64,000 nucleotides of DNA, from assembly GCA_019400425.1 (NCBI GenBank), contig JAFREE010000005.1:310001-374000 (forward strand), written 5' to 3'. The notes beneath the pieces are model-generated. The model worked only from the letters and a program-made list of their open reading frames with translations, ran no database searches and was not told where the DNA came from. Numbering within the stretch: the stretch's first letter is position 1; each line of letters opens with the position of its first letter. Made by a program: the position numbers and the translations under genes. This document shows, piece after piece, positions 11,825 through 23,048 of the stretch. The DNA is from Hymenochaete sp. R1. Lineage: Eukaryota; Basidiomycota; Agaricomycetes; Hymenochaetales; Hymenochaetaceae.

Positions 11825-14617
11825 GTTGTGCGCGACGGGACGGGGTTGGGTACACAAGTCTAAGGATGAGGATGAGGTGTGATTGATTTAGGTGAGAGTT
11901 AAGGAGCAAGGAGCAAGGAGCAAAAGGCAAGATACGCCTACTGGTACTCTCCCCCTCCCCTCCCCCCTCTTCTTTCTTTTCCCCCCTTCCTTTCCCCTGC
12001 GGCGACGACAAGGACACGCAAAGTAGTTCCTTCCCTTTCCTACATCGTGACTCTGTGACCTTCCTTTGCATCCTCGCTTGGGTTGGAACCGACCTGTAAC
12101 TTTAGCCGAAACCGAGATGAGGGATGCATTGGTTTGCGAGGGGTAAAGGTGAGGCGAGAGGCCCGGGGTCTATGTCTATGAATCATGATGATCCACATTA
12201 ACACTGACACAGTGAGTGAGCGGGGGATTTTTTTAATCAAAATAAATCTCGCCACTGTCCGAGTCGTCGTGCTGTCGCATGTCCGTATTGCGAGAGAAGG
12301 GGGGGGGGGGGGAGAGAATGAGTTTGGGAGGTTCGGCGTCAGTTTTAAGGTCGTTCTGGATGAGCGAGACTACTAGTACATTGGCAGTAGTACAATGTAC
12401 GAGAGTTTATCGTGACGTTGGTTGGTGTTGTGTTGGCAGGTTCGGGCGGCGGGCTTCGCGTTCCGAATCTCATTCGGCACTGGTACTGGTACTGTTACTC
12501 GTCCCACGTGGCGTTTTTTGGGGGCCCTCTCCGGGATTGGAATCGAAACGCAAAGTAGGACTTGAACTAGAATTGGAGGTTGAAGTTGAAGCGCAACGCA
12601 AAGTGCATTTATTGTTTATCGTTTATCGTTTATCCCGGGGCCGGGGCTTGGTGCTTGGTGCTTGGTGCTTGGTGCTTGGGCCTTATTTGTACCTGGAGGC
12701 AAAGGTAGCAGGTAGCAAAAAGAACTTGAAAAGAAGAAAAAAGGTGCATCAAGGGAAGACTCGAGGTAACGGCAGTCGCTTGGGGTGGGTTTATGGTGGG
12801 GGGTCGTCCGAGTCGTCCGACATGAATCTGGTACACCGCTTCTGTCTCTATCGAAAAGAATATAAACAGGTGAGTAGTGGCTGCTTGGCATTGTCTACAT
12901 GTCTAGATAAGAGGCGGAGGAGTGTTTGGGTTATGATGTATATACGTTGCAAGAAGGAGGGCGACGATAAGTACTAGTACTATAGCCTGAAGTTGAGAGT
13001 TTCCTTTTCTCTTTCGTCGCGTGTGCGCCTTGGCCTGTTTCTTCCCATAGCATAGTAGATTGCTTGGATCACTTACGATTAATACAAGACTGACGAGACC
13101 GAAAGGGAGATTCGACACAAGCTGAGCATACTAGCGAGCATGTGGACTTTATCAGGAAAGTATACGGATATGGATCTGAGAGGACGGAGGATGGTTTCTG
13201 AAGGAGGTCGTTTGTCGTGTGCCAGTGCTAGTGCCAGTGTAGTAGTTTTCAGTAGCGGCGGCCGCGGTCGCCTGGGTTGTTTTGTTTTGTTCTCTCTTTT
13301 CATTACCAGCTGCCAAAAGAGAGGTGTGGGCAAGAAGAGCGAACGGCTGGATAAGAGCCGTTGGGCCGGGAGAGGCCTGGGTGTTTGGACTGAGTGAGCT
13401 GGATAAGGAAGAGAACTCCGGGTAGAAGGGGTTGCGACCTGACGGAGTCGGCGGAGGGATTGAGTAGTGATTGAGTTCGAAACCAGGAACGGGATCGACA
13501 GTGATCCGAAGCCGAAGCCGGGGCCGGAGAAGATATGGGGTGGGGATTTGTAGAGTCGAGTTCGGGACTGGGGGAACCGTGGCCGAGGTGATAGAGATGA
13601 AGATCGATAAGTGAGAAGAAGTGACAGTACTGTAAGTCTTTTCGTAATAAAAAGATATTAATATTATGGGAATGTCACACGCAGACTGAGTGAGAGAGGC
13701 GGGATGGACGTCCTGAGATCTGAGATGAGAAGAAAAAAAGACGCGTGTTGAGGGAAGGGGGGGCGCGTGTTTACCTTATATAGAAGTGTAGTTACTTTAT
13801 ACAGATATTATGTAACTAAAGGTGTCCTCCCTCTCCTCTCCTTCTCCTCCGGTCTGCTCTTCTGCTCTCTGCTGCTCTGTGGACCTCCTCCTCCTCCTTC
13901 TCCTCCTACCATCATCCATCCGTCCCATCCATCCTCGTTGTCTCTGCTGTGCTTTCTTGCTCTCTCTTGGGATCTCATTCTCGTTAACATCTTTTTTTTC
14001 TGTATACTCGATTCATTCACGACAATCCATTTGGTCCTCTCAACGCGCGCCATTCCCTGGTTTATCTGCACGTTCATCCAGCCTCTGCTACTGCTCTAGA
14101 TCTCCCGACGTTCACGCTCAACTACATCGGCCAACACATCCTTTGTGTCCTCTCCTGCCTTTACTATCAGCTCTGAAGTGGTGCGTGTAGTCTTGACAGA
14201 ATCCTTCGCCGAATTAATGTGCTGATCATATATTATATATGTATATTATATCCATGCGCATGTACATGACCTTCCTCCCGCCCCCTCGTTGCTTACGCTT
14301 AGCTTACTCTATTACGCCCCTCCCTCCCCCACACACGCACGCACCCACGTCTCTCCTTCCTCACGCTCTTCCAAGTCCTTCAATCTCCTCCGATCCCTGT
14401 CTTCTTTGCCAATTCAAACTCTGGATTCATGTGCGCACCTCTTTCTCCCTTTAATCCAATTCTGGCGCTGATAGATAGATTCACGCGATACGCTATACTT
14501 ACCGCTTTCGCCTCCGTCTCGTGCCAGTCTCAGCCCAGCCGATATCTGTACATACGCAACGCACTCGGGCGTTCAGTGGCATCTTTTTTTTTATCTCCCT
14601 TTCTTGCTTGGGCCTGA
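11825..14617. other. Long intergenic region with short tandem repeats and a pyrimidine-rich leader
   Basis: No supported gene lies in these 2.8 kb. Contents include the G14 run (12299-12312), a triple TTTATCG repeat near 12613, and four copies of a CTTGGTG unit near 12646-12676. From about 13810 to 14610 the plus strand is strongly C/T-rich, as expected for the promoter and 5' leader of the large gene starting at 14618. A plus-strand open frame at 12279-12977 runs through the tandem repeats and has repeat-derived composition, so I do not call it. Confidence 0.5.
12646..12676. repeat. Short tandem array of a CTTGGTG heptamer, about four copies
   Basis: Direct repeats of a 7-base unit are visible within the intergenic stretch, next to a run of three TTTATCG units. 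They look like a simple-sequence expansion. Confidence 0.7.
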
Positions 14618-17600
14618 ATGGCAGCAGCTACGACGAGCAGGAGACCATCCCCGGCGGTCAACTCCCCCGCACACGGGCACGGACACGGACACGCTCCAAG
14701 CCCCATCTCTCGCGCAACCAGCTCCTCCTCTCACACCTCCACCACATCCACTACCGCCGCCGTCTCCATATCCGGCCCCGCCCAACCCACGACCGACAAG
14801 GATGACTGGGTCCAAGCGTTCCGCGAGGATATCCGCCGACGCCAGGTCCCCGAGCGCAAGAAACGGCTGGCGGACATCGAGGCCAAATACCTGAAATCAC
14901 GCGCTTCCATCCTCGATTCGTCGGGGACCCCCTCCAGCGCAGACGTCGATGCGACCTCCATCCCGGCTCGGCTCCAGCGGCTGGAGGATTACTACCGCAC
15001 GCGCCAGGAGGGCGTCGCCGTGGACTTGCGGATGCAGGAGGACAACGAGGTCGCGTTCGAGAGGGCGCGGAGGGCGAGTTTGGGGGATGTGGATGGAGGA
15101 GATGGGGATGTGGATGTGGACGATGAGGACGTGGAGAACCAGAGGAGGATCCTGGATCAGATCAAGGCGGCGGCCGAGGTGGCTGCTGTCGACGCTGGGG
15201 TGGGGGCAGGGGTGGGGCCAGGACAGAGCCCGACGGAGACGAGACACTACCAGGGTGCGGTGGGGCAGGGGCAGGGACAGGTGAGGAGGTACCCGAGCTC
15301 GCGCTCGATGTCCTCCCAACGATCCAGCACGAACATCTTCGCAGACATGTCGACGACGTCCCCGGCCCAGCCTTTCCGCCGAGGCAGCGGCACGCTCACC
15401 TCGGACCTCTTCTCGTCTGGCGGGTGGGGCGACTCGCACGCGCATTCTCCCGATACGATGCTCTTTGACGAGCCCGCTGGCGGCCTCGAGCGTCTCGACG
15501 AGGAGGATCACGACATCGGCGGTGGTCTCCACCATCATCGTACTCGTGAATACGACTCCGACTCTGACTCTGACTCCGATTCTGATCTGGGCGACGCAGG
15601 CGCCGCCGCCGCCGAAGAAGATAACGAAATAAGCGACGATTCCTCTGACTCCGACATGGCATCGAACGTAGGCACCTTCATGCGCGCAGCAGAGAAGGTG
15701 CCCGTGCCCGAGAAGAGCGCAACGAGGCCTATCGGCGCCGGTGCAGGGATGCACGCGCACGGCGAACGCCAGAGGGCGGGGAGTGGGAGTATAGGCAAGA
15801 CGCCGCCCTACGTGCCCGTGTCCGTGTCGTCGATGGGCGGGATGGGAGCGACGTACGGTGGCCCGCCTTCGATGGCGGGTCCGGTGAGACACCAGGGGTC
15901 GAGGACGAACCTTGCGCAGACGCATCATCATCAGCTTTGGAAGCCTACGAGTACGGAGCCTATGAATGTAGGTGTGGGTCGGGGAGGTGTGGGTACGGCT
16001 CCGAGGCGTCAGCCGTCGATGAATATGAGTATGAATGTGAACCTTGGCGAGCGAGAACGCGATCGGGGGTGGGGATGGGAGAGGGAGAGGGAGAGGGAGA
16101 AAAGTATGGGGTGGGACGACTTTGAGGGTAGCAACGTCACGAGCAACACCAATACCAGCGGGGGGAGCAGTAACCTCTCGAACAACACCAACAACACCAA
16201 CAATAATCGAACGCGGACCCGATCCGGGAGCGCGAACTTGAAGGAGTCGGGACTGGGCGCGGGAGCGGGCGCTGGCGCTGCTACCTCGAGTTCCCCGCGC
16301 TCTTCCGCGTCGCAGGCTGCCACCCAACCTCAACCTCAACCACAGCCGTATCAGACACCGATGAGGTGGAAACCGCAGGGCTCCAACCCTAATTACAATT
16401 CCGCGAGCGGGGGCGGGGACGGAGGGGGCTATCGACCCTATTCCGTTTCAGGCGTGGGGGTGGGTGGGGGACCGGGGACGCCCGCCCCGCCCGTCGCGTC
16501 CAACGTGCACGCCTCGCCGAGCCCGCCTTCTGGGGGCATCTACGCGGCGCATAGACAGCGGAATCTTAGCGAGACTTCTGGTACTTTCGCTGCTGCTACT
16601 GCTGGCGGGCCGACGGTTGTGGGGAGGTCGATGTCGCCTGCGAGGAGGCCTTCGTTCTCAACTGTGCACTCACACTCTCACTCGCATTCGCCGAGCCCGA
16701 TACCGATGTCAGTGCCGATACCTACGGCGGGGATCAGCGCGTCGAGACGGTCGTCGCCTGCCCTTGCCGGAGCGGGGGTGGGGGTCGGGGCGGGGACTCC
16801 AGCATCGAACGAAAGCGGAAGTCAAGGACAAGGACAAGGACAAGGACGGGGCAGCCCGCCGCCGACACACGTGTACATGACCCCCTCGGGCTCGTTCTCG
16901 TTCTCGGCCAACAGACCTCCCTCACCATCGTCTTCGTCACCGTCGTCACCGTCGACGTCGCCGCCTGCGTTGCCCATCATCTCGGGTGGGAGTTTGTCGA
17001 GATACCCTACGGAGATTATCGAGTCGGGGGCGGCGTCGAGGGGTGTCGGTGTCGGTATTCCGAGGAAGTTGTCGAATGTTGGCGTTGGCGTTGGGTCTGC
17101 GTCGAGAAATGCACAAACGCTCGCGCCCACTCCCACCCCCACCTCCAACTCTGGTCGTGGCCGGGGCCGGGGTCGGGGCGGGCGCGGTCCCGCATCTTCC
17201 ACCACCACAAGCCTCCCATCCCGACCCATCTCCACCCCTGCTGTCGCAGCCCCCATCTCGGGGTCCACGACCGCCACTGATGACGACGAGGGGGACAACG
17301 ATAACGACGAGGAGTGGGACGGGAGTGGGGCGAAGAGTGCGGGGCAGAGGACGCCGGGGAGCTCGAGGCCGCCTTCTGCGCTGTCGGGGCGGATGGCGCT
17401 TGAGCGGGAGAAGGAGCGGGAGAGGGAGAGGGAGAGGGAGAGGGGGAGAGGGATGTTCGTAGGTGTTGGTGTTACTGCTGAAGAGGAGGAAGCGGAAAGG
17501 GAACGGGAGGAGGGGGAGGATGAGGAAGGAGGTGTGGAGGTGGAGGTGGAGGTGAGCCCGAAGCAGATGAAGGGGCGGAAGAAGTCTGGTGGTCCGCAGC

Positions 17601-19921
17601 AGCAGCAGCAGGGCAAGAAAGGAGGTGCAAAGGGGAAGGGAAAGAAACAGGCGCAGCCCCAGTCCCAACCTCAGCCATCTGACCTTGAAGAAGAATCCGC
17701 CACCACCGCTGCAAAAGCCAACGCCAACGCCAAAGCCGCCGCGAACGACGAAGAAGAAGCGCGCCTCAAAGCCGCCTCCCTCGCCGCCTCAGCCGAGGCC
17801 GCCGCCGCTGCCAAAGCCGCACACGAGGCCGAAGCGAAAGCGTCCCGGCTGCTCTCCGAAAAACAGGCGCTCGAAAAGGCATTCGCGAGCCACCAGCGCG
17901 AGCTGGAGGGGAAGCTCCGGCACGAGTCCGCGCTGCGGCTCCAGCGGGAGAAGGACCTGGAGGCGACGAAGCGCGCGTTGAAGGCGCTGAAGGACGAGGA
18001 GGGTGCGCGGCGGGCTGTGGAGGAGGCGGAGATGGAGGTGCGGACGGGGGAGTTGAGGGCTGCGAAGGAGCGGGAGGGGGAGTTGGAGAGGGAGTTGGAG
18101 GAGCATGAGGGGCGGTGGAGGGAGTATGAGGAGGGGCAGAGGAGGAAGGAGGCGGAGATGATGCGGAGGTTGGAGGAGATGATGAGGGTGCAGAGGGAGT
18201 TGCAGGAGGCGGCGCGGAAGAGGGAGGAGGAGGAGAAGGAGGCGGAGAGGAGGAGACGGGAGGAGGAAGAGTGTACGCGCGCGCAGGAGGCGATTAAGCG
18301 TGAGACGGAGGAGTTGGAGAGGAAGCGGAGGGAGGTGGCGGCGCGTGAGGCGGATTTGGATAGGAGGAGAATGCAGGCGGAGTTGAAGAAGCAGATGGAG
18401 GCGGTGGAGAGGCAGAAGGAGGAATTGGCGAGGCGGGAGGAGGAGTTGAGGGCGAGGGAGGTGGAAGAGCAGAAGAGGAGGGAGGAGGAAGAAAGGATGT
18501 GGGCGGAGGAGAGGGAGAGGAGGGAAAGGGAAGAGAGGGAGAGAAGGGAGGCGCATGCGGTGGAGATGGAGAGGAGGGAGAAAGAAATCAAGGAGAAGGA
18601 GGACGAGGCGAGGAGGATGAAGGAGCGCGAGCGGGAAAGGGAGGATCGAGAACGGAGACGTGACCAGGAGCGACGTGATCAAGAGCGTAGGGACAGGGAC
18701 AGGGAACGTGAGCGCGACCGTGAACGCAGAGAACGCGACGAACGACAGACGCAGGCAATCGCTGAAAGCGCAGCTCGCGAGCACCAGCTCCGTAAAGAGG
18801 CAGAAGAGCAGCAGCAGCAGCAGCTCCGCGAACGTCCTTCCCGGATCCGCGAATCCCACAGCACCCGCCGCCAGATCTACGAATCCCACCCTTCCATACC
18901 TCCTCCTATCCGCGATACACCCCCTCCTCTAGCCTCCGCAGCCGTAGACGACGACGACGATGTCCCCGTCCCTTACACCGACCTCGAGGAACAAAGAGAG
19001 CTCCTTGCATTCTACGAACGCAAAGCCCAAGCCGACCGTGCCAAAGCAGCCTCGCGCGGTGCCGCCACCAGCAGCAGTTCCGCAGCAGCCTGGGCGAGCG
19101 GGACGTTCCCTGGGCGTGCAGCGTCTGCGACGAGCAGCGCACAGTCGAACGTGAGTCAGAGGTCGACGGGGAGCTCGACGTCGAATGCGTCGTCGGACTT
19201 TTCGCGCGCGTCGGGGGCGAGCTCCTCTGCTACGTCTGCTTCGGCGTATTCTGCGGCAGCACGCGCGTCGCCGATGTCGATGGGGAGTAATAGTAGCGGG
19301 AGCAGCGGTGCGCATTCGTCACGGACAGCGACGCCTGGTTCGGGTCGGTACGGAGGTGGAGGAGGCGGACCGGCGGGTCCGACAGGCCCAACGCCTTCTT
19401 CAGGCTCGTACACGCACAGTTCGCCCCTCTCTGACGCAGAATGGAACAGACGGCAAGAAGAGAACGTGCGCAAACAGCAAGAACAGTTCCAGCGCGAGAC
19501 ACAGCGCGCCGAGCAGGAACGCGCCGCACACGCCGCCGCTGCCGCCATCTCTGCCTCGGGCGGACGCACGGAGGTCGCGCGTCTGTGGGCGTCATACGAG
19601 TCCGCCTGGGCGTCTCTTAAGGACCGACCGGCGCTGTTCTTCCGGACGATGCCGTGGCCTGTCCTGCGGGCGCCGCTGGACCCGGAGGAGTTGACGCCAA
19701 ACGCGATCAGCGCGTTTGTGTTGAGCACGGCGCATAGTGCTGGGAAGACGAACCGGGATCGGCTGAAGGAGCAGCTGTTGAGGTGGCATCCGGATCGGTT
19801 CGAGAATAAGTGGATGGGCAAGGTGGATGCTGGGGAGAAGGAGGTTGTGAGGAGGGGGGCGGGCGCGGTCGTGAGGGGGTTGAATGAGCTGATGACACGG
19901 GAGAATAATAATCCGTTTTGA
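14618..19921 (+). CDS. Giant disordered and coiled-coil protein with a C-terminal HPD (J-like) segment, 1767 aa
   Basis: This is a single uninterrupted frame of 5.3 kb. Residues 1-1000 are low complexity, rich in Ser/Gly/Pro/Thr. They include Asp/Ser acid runs, Asn/Thr stretches and GQ repeats. A recurring ordered island (DDWVQAFREDIRRRQV) lies near residue 65. Residues about 1050-1420 are an almost continuous Glu/Arg-rich coiled coil. The last 110 residues are globular: RLWASYESAW, then TMPWPVL, then LLRWHPDRFE with His-Pro-Asp at 1724-1726, and finally NELM. The HPD in this setting suggests a degenerate J-domain-like fold, similar to the C-terminus of NFKBIL1-like proteins. Chaperone function is not shown. 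The start follows a C/T-rich leader. The function is unknown; scaffolding is possible. Confidence 0.8.
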   Translation: MAAATTSRRPSPAVNSPAHGHGHGHAPSPISRATSSSSHTSTTSTTAAVSISGPAQPTTDKDDWVQAFREDIRRRQVPERKKRLADIEAKYLKSRASILDSSGTPSSADVDATSIPARLQRLEDYYRTRQEGVAVDLRMQEDNEVAFERARRASLGDVDGGDGDVDVDDEDVENQRRILDQIKAAAEVAAVDAGVGAGVGPGQSPTETRHYQGAVGQGQGQVRRYPSSRSMSSQRSSTNIFADMSTTSPAQPFRRGSGTLTSDLFSSGGWGDSHAHSPDTMLFDEPAGGLERLDEEDHDIGGGLHHHRTREYDSDSDSDSDSDLGDAGAAAAEEDNEISDDSSDSDMASNVGTFMRAAEKVPVPEKSATRPIGAGAGMHAHGERQRAGSGSIGKTPPYVPVSVSSMGGMGATYGGPPSMAGPVRHQGSRTNLAQTHHHQLWKPTSTEPMNVGVGRGGVGTAPRRQPSMNMSMNVNLGERERDRGWGWEREREREKSMGWDDFEGSNVTSNTNTSGGSSNLSNNTNNTNNNRTRTRSGSANLKESGLGAGAGAGAATSSSPRSSASQAATQPQPQPQPYQTPMRWKPQGSNPNYNSASGGGDGGGYRPYSVSGVGVGGGPGTPAPPVASNVHASPSPPSGGIYAAHRQRNLSETSGTFAAATAGGPTVVGRSMSPARRPSFSTVHSHSHSHSPSPIPMSVPIPTAGISASRRSSPALAGAGVGVGAGTPASNESGSQGQGQGQGRGSPPPTHVYMTPSGSFSFSANRPPSPSSSSPSSPSTSPPALPIISGGSLSRYPTEIIESGAASRGVGVGIPRKLSNVGVGVGSASRNAQTLAPTPTPTSNSGRGRGRGRGGRGPASSTTTSLPSRPISTPAVAAPISGSTTATDDDEGDNDNDEEWDGSGAKSAGQRTPGSSRPPSALSGRMALEREKERERERERERGRGMFVGVGVTAEEEEAEREREEGEDEEGGVEVEVEVSPKQMKGRKKSGGPQQQQQGKKGGAKGKGKKQAQPQSQPQPSDLEEESATTAAKANANAKAAANDEEEARLKAASLAASAEAAAAAKAAHEAEAKASRLLSEKQALEKAFASHQRELEGKLRHESALRLQREKDLEATKRALKALKDEEGARRAVEEAEMEVRTGELRAAKEREGELERELEEHEGRWREYEEGQRRKEAEMMRRLEEMMRVQRELQEAARKREEEEKEAERRRREEEECTRAQEAIKRETEELERKRREVAAREADLDRRRMQAELKKQMEAVERQKEELARREEELRAREVEEQKRREEEERMWAEERERREREERERREAHAVEMERREKEIKEKEDEARRMKEREREREDRERRRDQERRDQERRDRDRERERDRERRERDERQTQAIAESAAREHQLRKEAEEQQQQQLRERPSRIRESHSTRRQIYESHPSIPPPIRDTPPPLASAAVDDDDDVPVPYTDLEEQRELLAFYERKAQADRAKAASRGAATSSSSAAAWASGTFPGRAASATSSAQSNVSQRSTGSSTSNASSDFSRASGASSSATSASAYSAAARASPMSMGSNSSGSSGAHSSRTATPGSGRYGGGGGGPAGPTGPTPSSGSYTHSSPLSDAEWNRRQEENVRKQQEQFQRETQRAEQERAAHAAAAAISASGGRTEVARLWASYESAWASLKDRPALFFRTMPWPVLRAPLDPEELTPNAISAFVLSTAHSAGKTNRDRLKEQLLRWHPDRFENKWMGKVDAGEKEVVRRGAGAVVRGLNELMTRENNNPF

Positions 19922-20533
19922 AGGATGTTTGCTTCCCCCCACTATTATTTCGTGTGTTTCTGTTTCTGTACTGGTTTTTTTCTACTTTTCTTTTTGTTTG
20001 TTCTGTCTTATTTTCTGTAGTGTTTCCTCTACATCCCCCGCCAAATCTGTTCGATATCCACGTCGTCATTTTCACCATATACTTCTTTTTTCCCCTCCCT
20101 CTTCCTTCTCTTTGCATACACCGGAGCGCAACAACCAAATCCACAAACAGAACCAAATCAAATCAAATTGCAATATGTTATGTAGCATTATCTCGCCCTC
20201 CTATCTCTTTTTTCCCTTTCTTTTTTTACGGTCTTACCTTCCTATCTCTTCTCCGTTCGCTCTTCCTTTCGCTTTCTTTGCCTCTCTTTGGTCGAGGTGC
20301 TGCCATGACTTAAACCCGGGTGGGTTACGATGTATGTCAACATGTGTTGTATACTACATTATTTTGCGTGTTCGTTTCTACGACTTCCAAGTTTGATATT
20401 GGCGATCATTGGGATGCTGGCACGAACAATCGGTAAGCATGAAGTTTAGAACAAGAAGGCACATCGTTTGACATCAACATTCTCAAACACACAGAGAAGA
20501 CGATGAAGATGTGTACGCTATTATTATTTCTAC
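19922..20533. other. Convergent intergenic region with T/C-rich 3' UTR
   Basis: After the stop at 19921 the plus strand is strongly T/C-rich for about 350 nt, like the sense-strand 3' flanks elsewhere in this window. No gene or repeat was recognised. The minus-strand paralog A ends at 20534. Confidence 0.5.
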
Positions 20534-21790
20534 TCAACTCGGGTCTACCAAGTTCTGGAGAAGTTTAATCGCCACTGGCTGCCAGTCCATCATCTTCCTC
20601 TGTGATTCCCTTAACAATCTGCGGTAGCGGTCCCAAATTTCCCCCTCCTCACCCAGCGGGGCACGAGATCTGGCGGACTCACTCGCCGCATCCGCATACT
20701 CCAAGACGTCTTCGAGCCTCCTGAACCAGTATGAGAGTCTCTCCTGCTGCTTCTTGATATTCTCGTAGTCCTCTTCAGACTTCTTGTCTTTCAAGTCCAC
20801 GAGGCCTGCTTTGATGAACGCTATGAACCAGCTCGCTATCTCCTTCACTTTTGTGTCGGTGTTGGCGTCTAGAGAAGGATTCGTGCCTGCTCCGACCAGA
20901 GTAATGTCAGCATGTGGCTCGTCCCGGCCGCTGGCAGAGGCTCTGCCAATGTAGTCTTCGACGAGCTTGTCCCTGAGGCACAAATCGACAGCATGCGAGA
21001 GCTTCTCCCTCGCCTGTATCGCGAGCTTGTGGATCTCCTTCGCAATGAGAATGGGGTGATAATCACCGCGAATCACAGCCCGGTCCTTCTGTGCGCGGTA
21101 GATGAGCGTTTGCAGATGGCGCAGGTGGTGCTTTCCCAATTCGAGTCCCCAAGCCTCGGTCATCAAGCTTCTGCCGCTCTCGGCCAGGATGAGCTGAACA
21201 TAGCGTTTCAGGGCGAGCTCCAAGGCTTTTCGGGCGGACTCCGACTCTGGGCTGTCGCCGTCGAGCTCGGAAAGAGGGGGGACGGGAGCATCGGGGTCGA
21301 GAGTGTAGTTTTGGACCTCTTCGTCTACAAGGAGGGGCCCGAGAGTATCCTTGAGGTCGATGCTTGCCGTCTTTCGAAGCTGGCGCCTGAGCGAGTCGCG
21401 CTTCTTGTCGTATTTGTCCATCTCCTCTTTAGAGAACATGGCGCCTTTCCATTGGTATTTCCCGCCCATGGCGAATTTCCCCGGCTCGCCTTCCTTCTCA
21501 GAGGCGTATCGTATGCAAAGCTCCATGGCGTCCTTGATCTTTTCTTTCTCCGCGCGCCGCTCTTGCTTCACCGAATCATCCGTCGTTTTTCCCACTCGTC
21601 CTTGTTCCATGTAATCGTTCGTGATCCAGTCTAGCTGCTCTTTGACCGCTTTTTTGAACGCATCTCGGTCGCCACCCTTGAGATTCGTTAAGTACTCGGT
21701 AGTGTGTGGCAGGTCGTCTGCGGTGAGACGCCCCTTGTTGCGCTTGCGGCTTGAACCCCCGTGTGACCCAGATTTGCGCTTACCACTCAT
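20534..21790 (-). CDS. Paralog A of an unnamed four-copy family, 418 aa
   Basis: This is an intronless coding frame starting MSGKRKSGSHGG, with basic clusters that could be a nuclear localisation signal (RKRNK). The order of conserved blocks is: FKKAVKEQLDWI (about residue 45), GKYQWKGAMFSKEEMDKY (about 108), LELALKRYVQLILAESG, HHLRHLQTLIYRAQKDRA (about 230), IASWFIAFIKAGL and LEDVLEYAD (about 365). It aligns along its whole length with B, C and D in this window. It is almost entirely helical and highly charged, with no signal peptide, membrane segment or known catalytic motif. A likely 5'-UTR intron starts at the GTGAGTAA donor at 21860 and ends about 11 nt before the ATG. I do not recognise the family. 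Helical scaffold or nuclear protein is inference only. Confidence 0.8.
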   Translation of the reverse strand: MSGKRKSGSHGGSSRKRNKGRLTADDLPHTTEYLTNLKGGDRDAFKKAVKEQLDWITNDYMEQGRVGKTTDDSVKQERRAEKEKIKDAMELCIRYASEKEGEPGKFAMGGKYQWKGAMFSKEEMDKYDKKRDSLRRQLRKTASIDLKDTLGPLLVDEEVQNYTLDPDAPVPPLSELDGDSPESESARKALELALKRYVQLILAESGRSLMTEAWGLELGKHHLRHLQTLIYRAQKDRAVIRGDYHPILIAKEIHKLAIQAREKLSHAVDLCLRDKLVEDYIGRASASGRDEPHADITLVGAGTNPSLDANTDTKVKEIASWFIAFIKAGLVDLKDKKSEEDYENIKKQQERLSYWFRRLEDVLEYADAASESARSRAPLGEEGEIWDRYRRLLRESQRKMMDWQPVAIKLLQNLVDPS

Positions 21791-21801
21791 AGTAAGAGGC
21801 G

Positions 21802-21860
21802 CTTGATGGGAAACGTCGTGAACAGTCGAAGAAAGTAGAACGGAGACAGAATTTACTCAC
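21802..21860 (-). other. Putative 5'-UTR intron of paralog A
   Basis: The donor GTGAGTAAAT begins at 21860 and the best acceptor is AAG at 21802. Its exon-donor junction resembles the corresponding site of paralog B (24270), and the region around it is alignable between the two genes. The acceptor is not a CAG or TAG, so the exact 3' end is uncertain. Confidence 0.45.
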
Positions 21861-23048
21861 TATGAAGATGCTGTGATCGCGAACGGAGGCAGAAGCTTCG
21901 AAGGAGTTAAAATACTCGGTTCAGCAATAGAAAAAAGGCGTGGTTCTTTTTATTGCCAGCACCTTGCATTGCAACCTACTTACTATGCAACACCTGTTAA
22001 TGGCCAAACGTCACACTTATGCGATCGTGTGCTCCCTTGAACCTTATCAGGTCTTATATTCAAGGCGTCCGAGTCGAAAGTGGATTAGAAGTGCAAAACA
22101 AAATTAATGGCTACTTGTTAGTGAGTTTCAGTTAGTGAGTGCCGGTCAAGCTTTGCAACCCTTGCAATCTGCCAAGACAAGCAAACACCCATCGAACCAA
22201 TGAAACGTCAGAAACCCTCATATAGATAAGTAAAGGGCTCTTGAGATGCAAAAAGGGGTTATTTCTGCGAACGCTCCGCCAGATCCGCATCTAACTTTGA
22301 ACAAAATTTGCAGCGAGAGGAACGAGCGTACGTGTACAGAGCACTGACTGAGGATGGTCGGCAGAGCCAGACTCGGAGAATTTGAGAAGCAAATTCGTTT
22401 TACAATCCTCGAAGTGCCATCGGCGTGCTCTCTGTTGGCGTGGGCCATACTAAGTGCTTCTTCGTGAACTAACTACGGCATGGTGTTTTTCCTCGGTGTG
22501 ATGGTCAATCCAGGAATGTACACTGGAATTGTGAGAGTCGGCAGAGAGGATGGGAGCTCTTGCCAGTGGTCGATGACGACGTTGCGCCGATCGCGGTAGC
22601 TACGTCTCCCAGAAATAATGTTGCTCAGGAGAATGACGAGGAGTTAGGAATGAAGGTCCGTCTCGTAGATGGTTTGAGGAAGACGCGTTGGATTGATTCA
22701 TTTTTTCTAAAAAAAGAGTTGAAGTGCGTGTCAGCAAAATTGTTCAATAAAGATTTTCTCACGATTACGGGCCATGTGTGGCTCCTCAGCCACTCCTGCA
22801 AAAAGAAAAGTTTCCTTTGGGAATCGGAATGGCTTACAAATGTAATCAGGAGAAGTTTATTTCCGAAACATCAAATATCTGAAGTTGGTGATATTGTTGT
22901 AATGAATAGATATCAATGAACTGGCTACGAACTATAAGTTGAAAAGGCACCACGATACATCCCATTAATTATTGGAACACGTATCATGATGGTGAGTTCG
23001 GAACCATGCCTCCAACGTAAAATATGAACGTGCAGCCTTCAACCATTC
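21861..23048. other. Upstream region of paralog A and spacer to paralog B
   Basis: 21861-22260 is the 5' flank of A and can be aligned in patches with the 5' flank of B (24271-24670). From about 22450 to 23040 I see no coding exon; a 119-residue plus-strand frame at 22560 has no splice-linked support. Confidence 0.45.
22148..22186. repeat. Upstream block shared by paralogs A and B (copy 1)
   Basis: A 39-nt block containing CTGCCAAGACAAGCAAA matches 24574-24612 at about 33 of 39 positions. It lies about 360 nt upstream of the A start codon. The matching block sits at about 370 nt from the B start. It could be a retained duplicate or a conserved regulatory element. Confidence 0.65.

Noticed and set aside
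12279..12977. 232-codon plus-strand frame in the 11.8-14.6 kb spacer
   Set aside because: It runs through a G14 tract and the CTTGGTG tandem array. Its residues are repeat-derived and no splice sites or ordered segment support it.
14897..16339. A 480-codon minus-strand open frame inside the giant gene, plus several other long antisense frames (e.g. 16822-17616, 17671-18591, 17789-18889)
   Set aside because: They mirror the GC-rich, repetitive codons of the plus-strand gene. Their composition (Arg/His/Leu or Ser/Leu runs) is that of ant-sense shadow frames.
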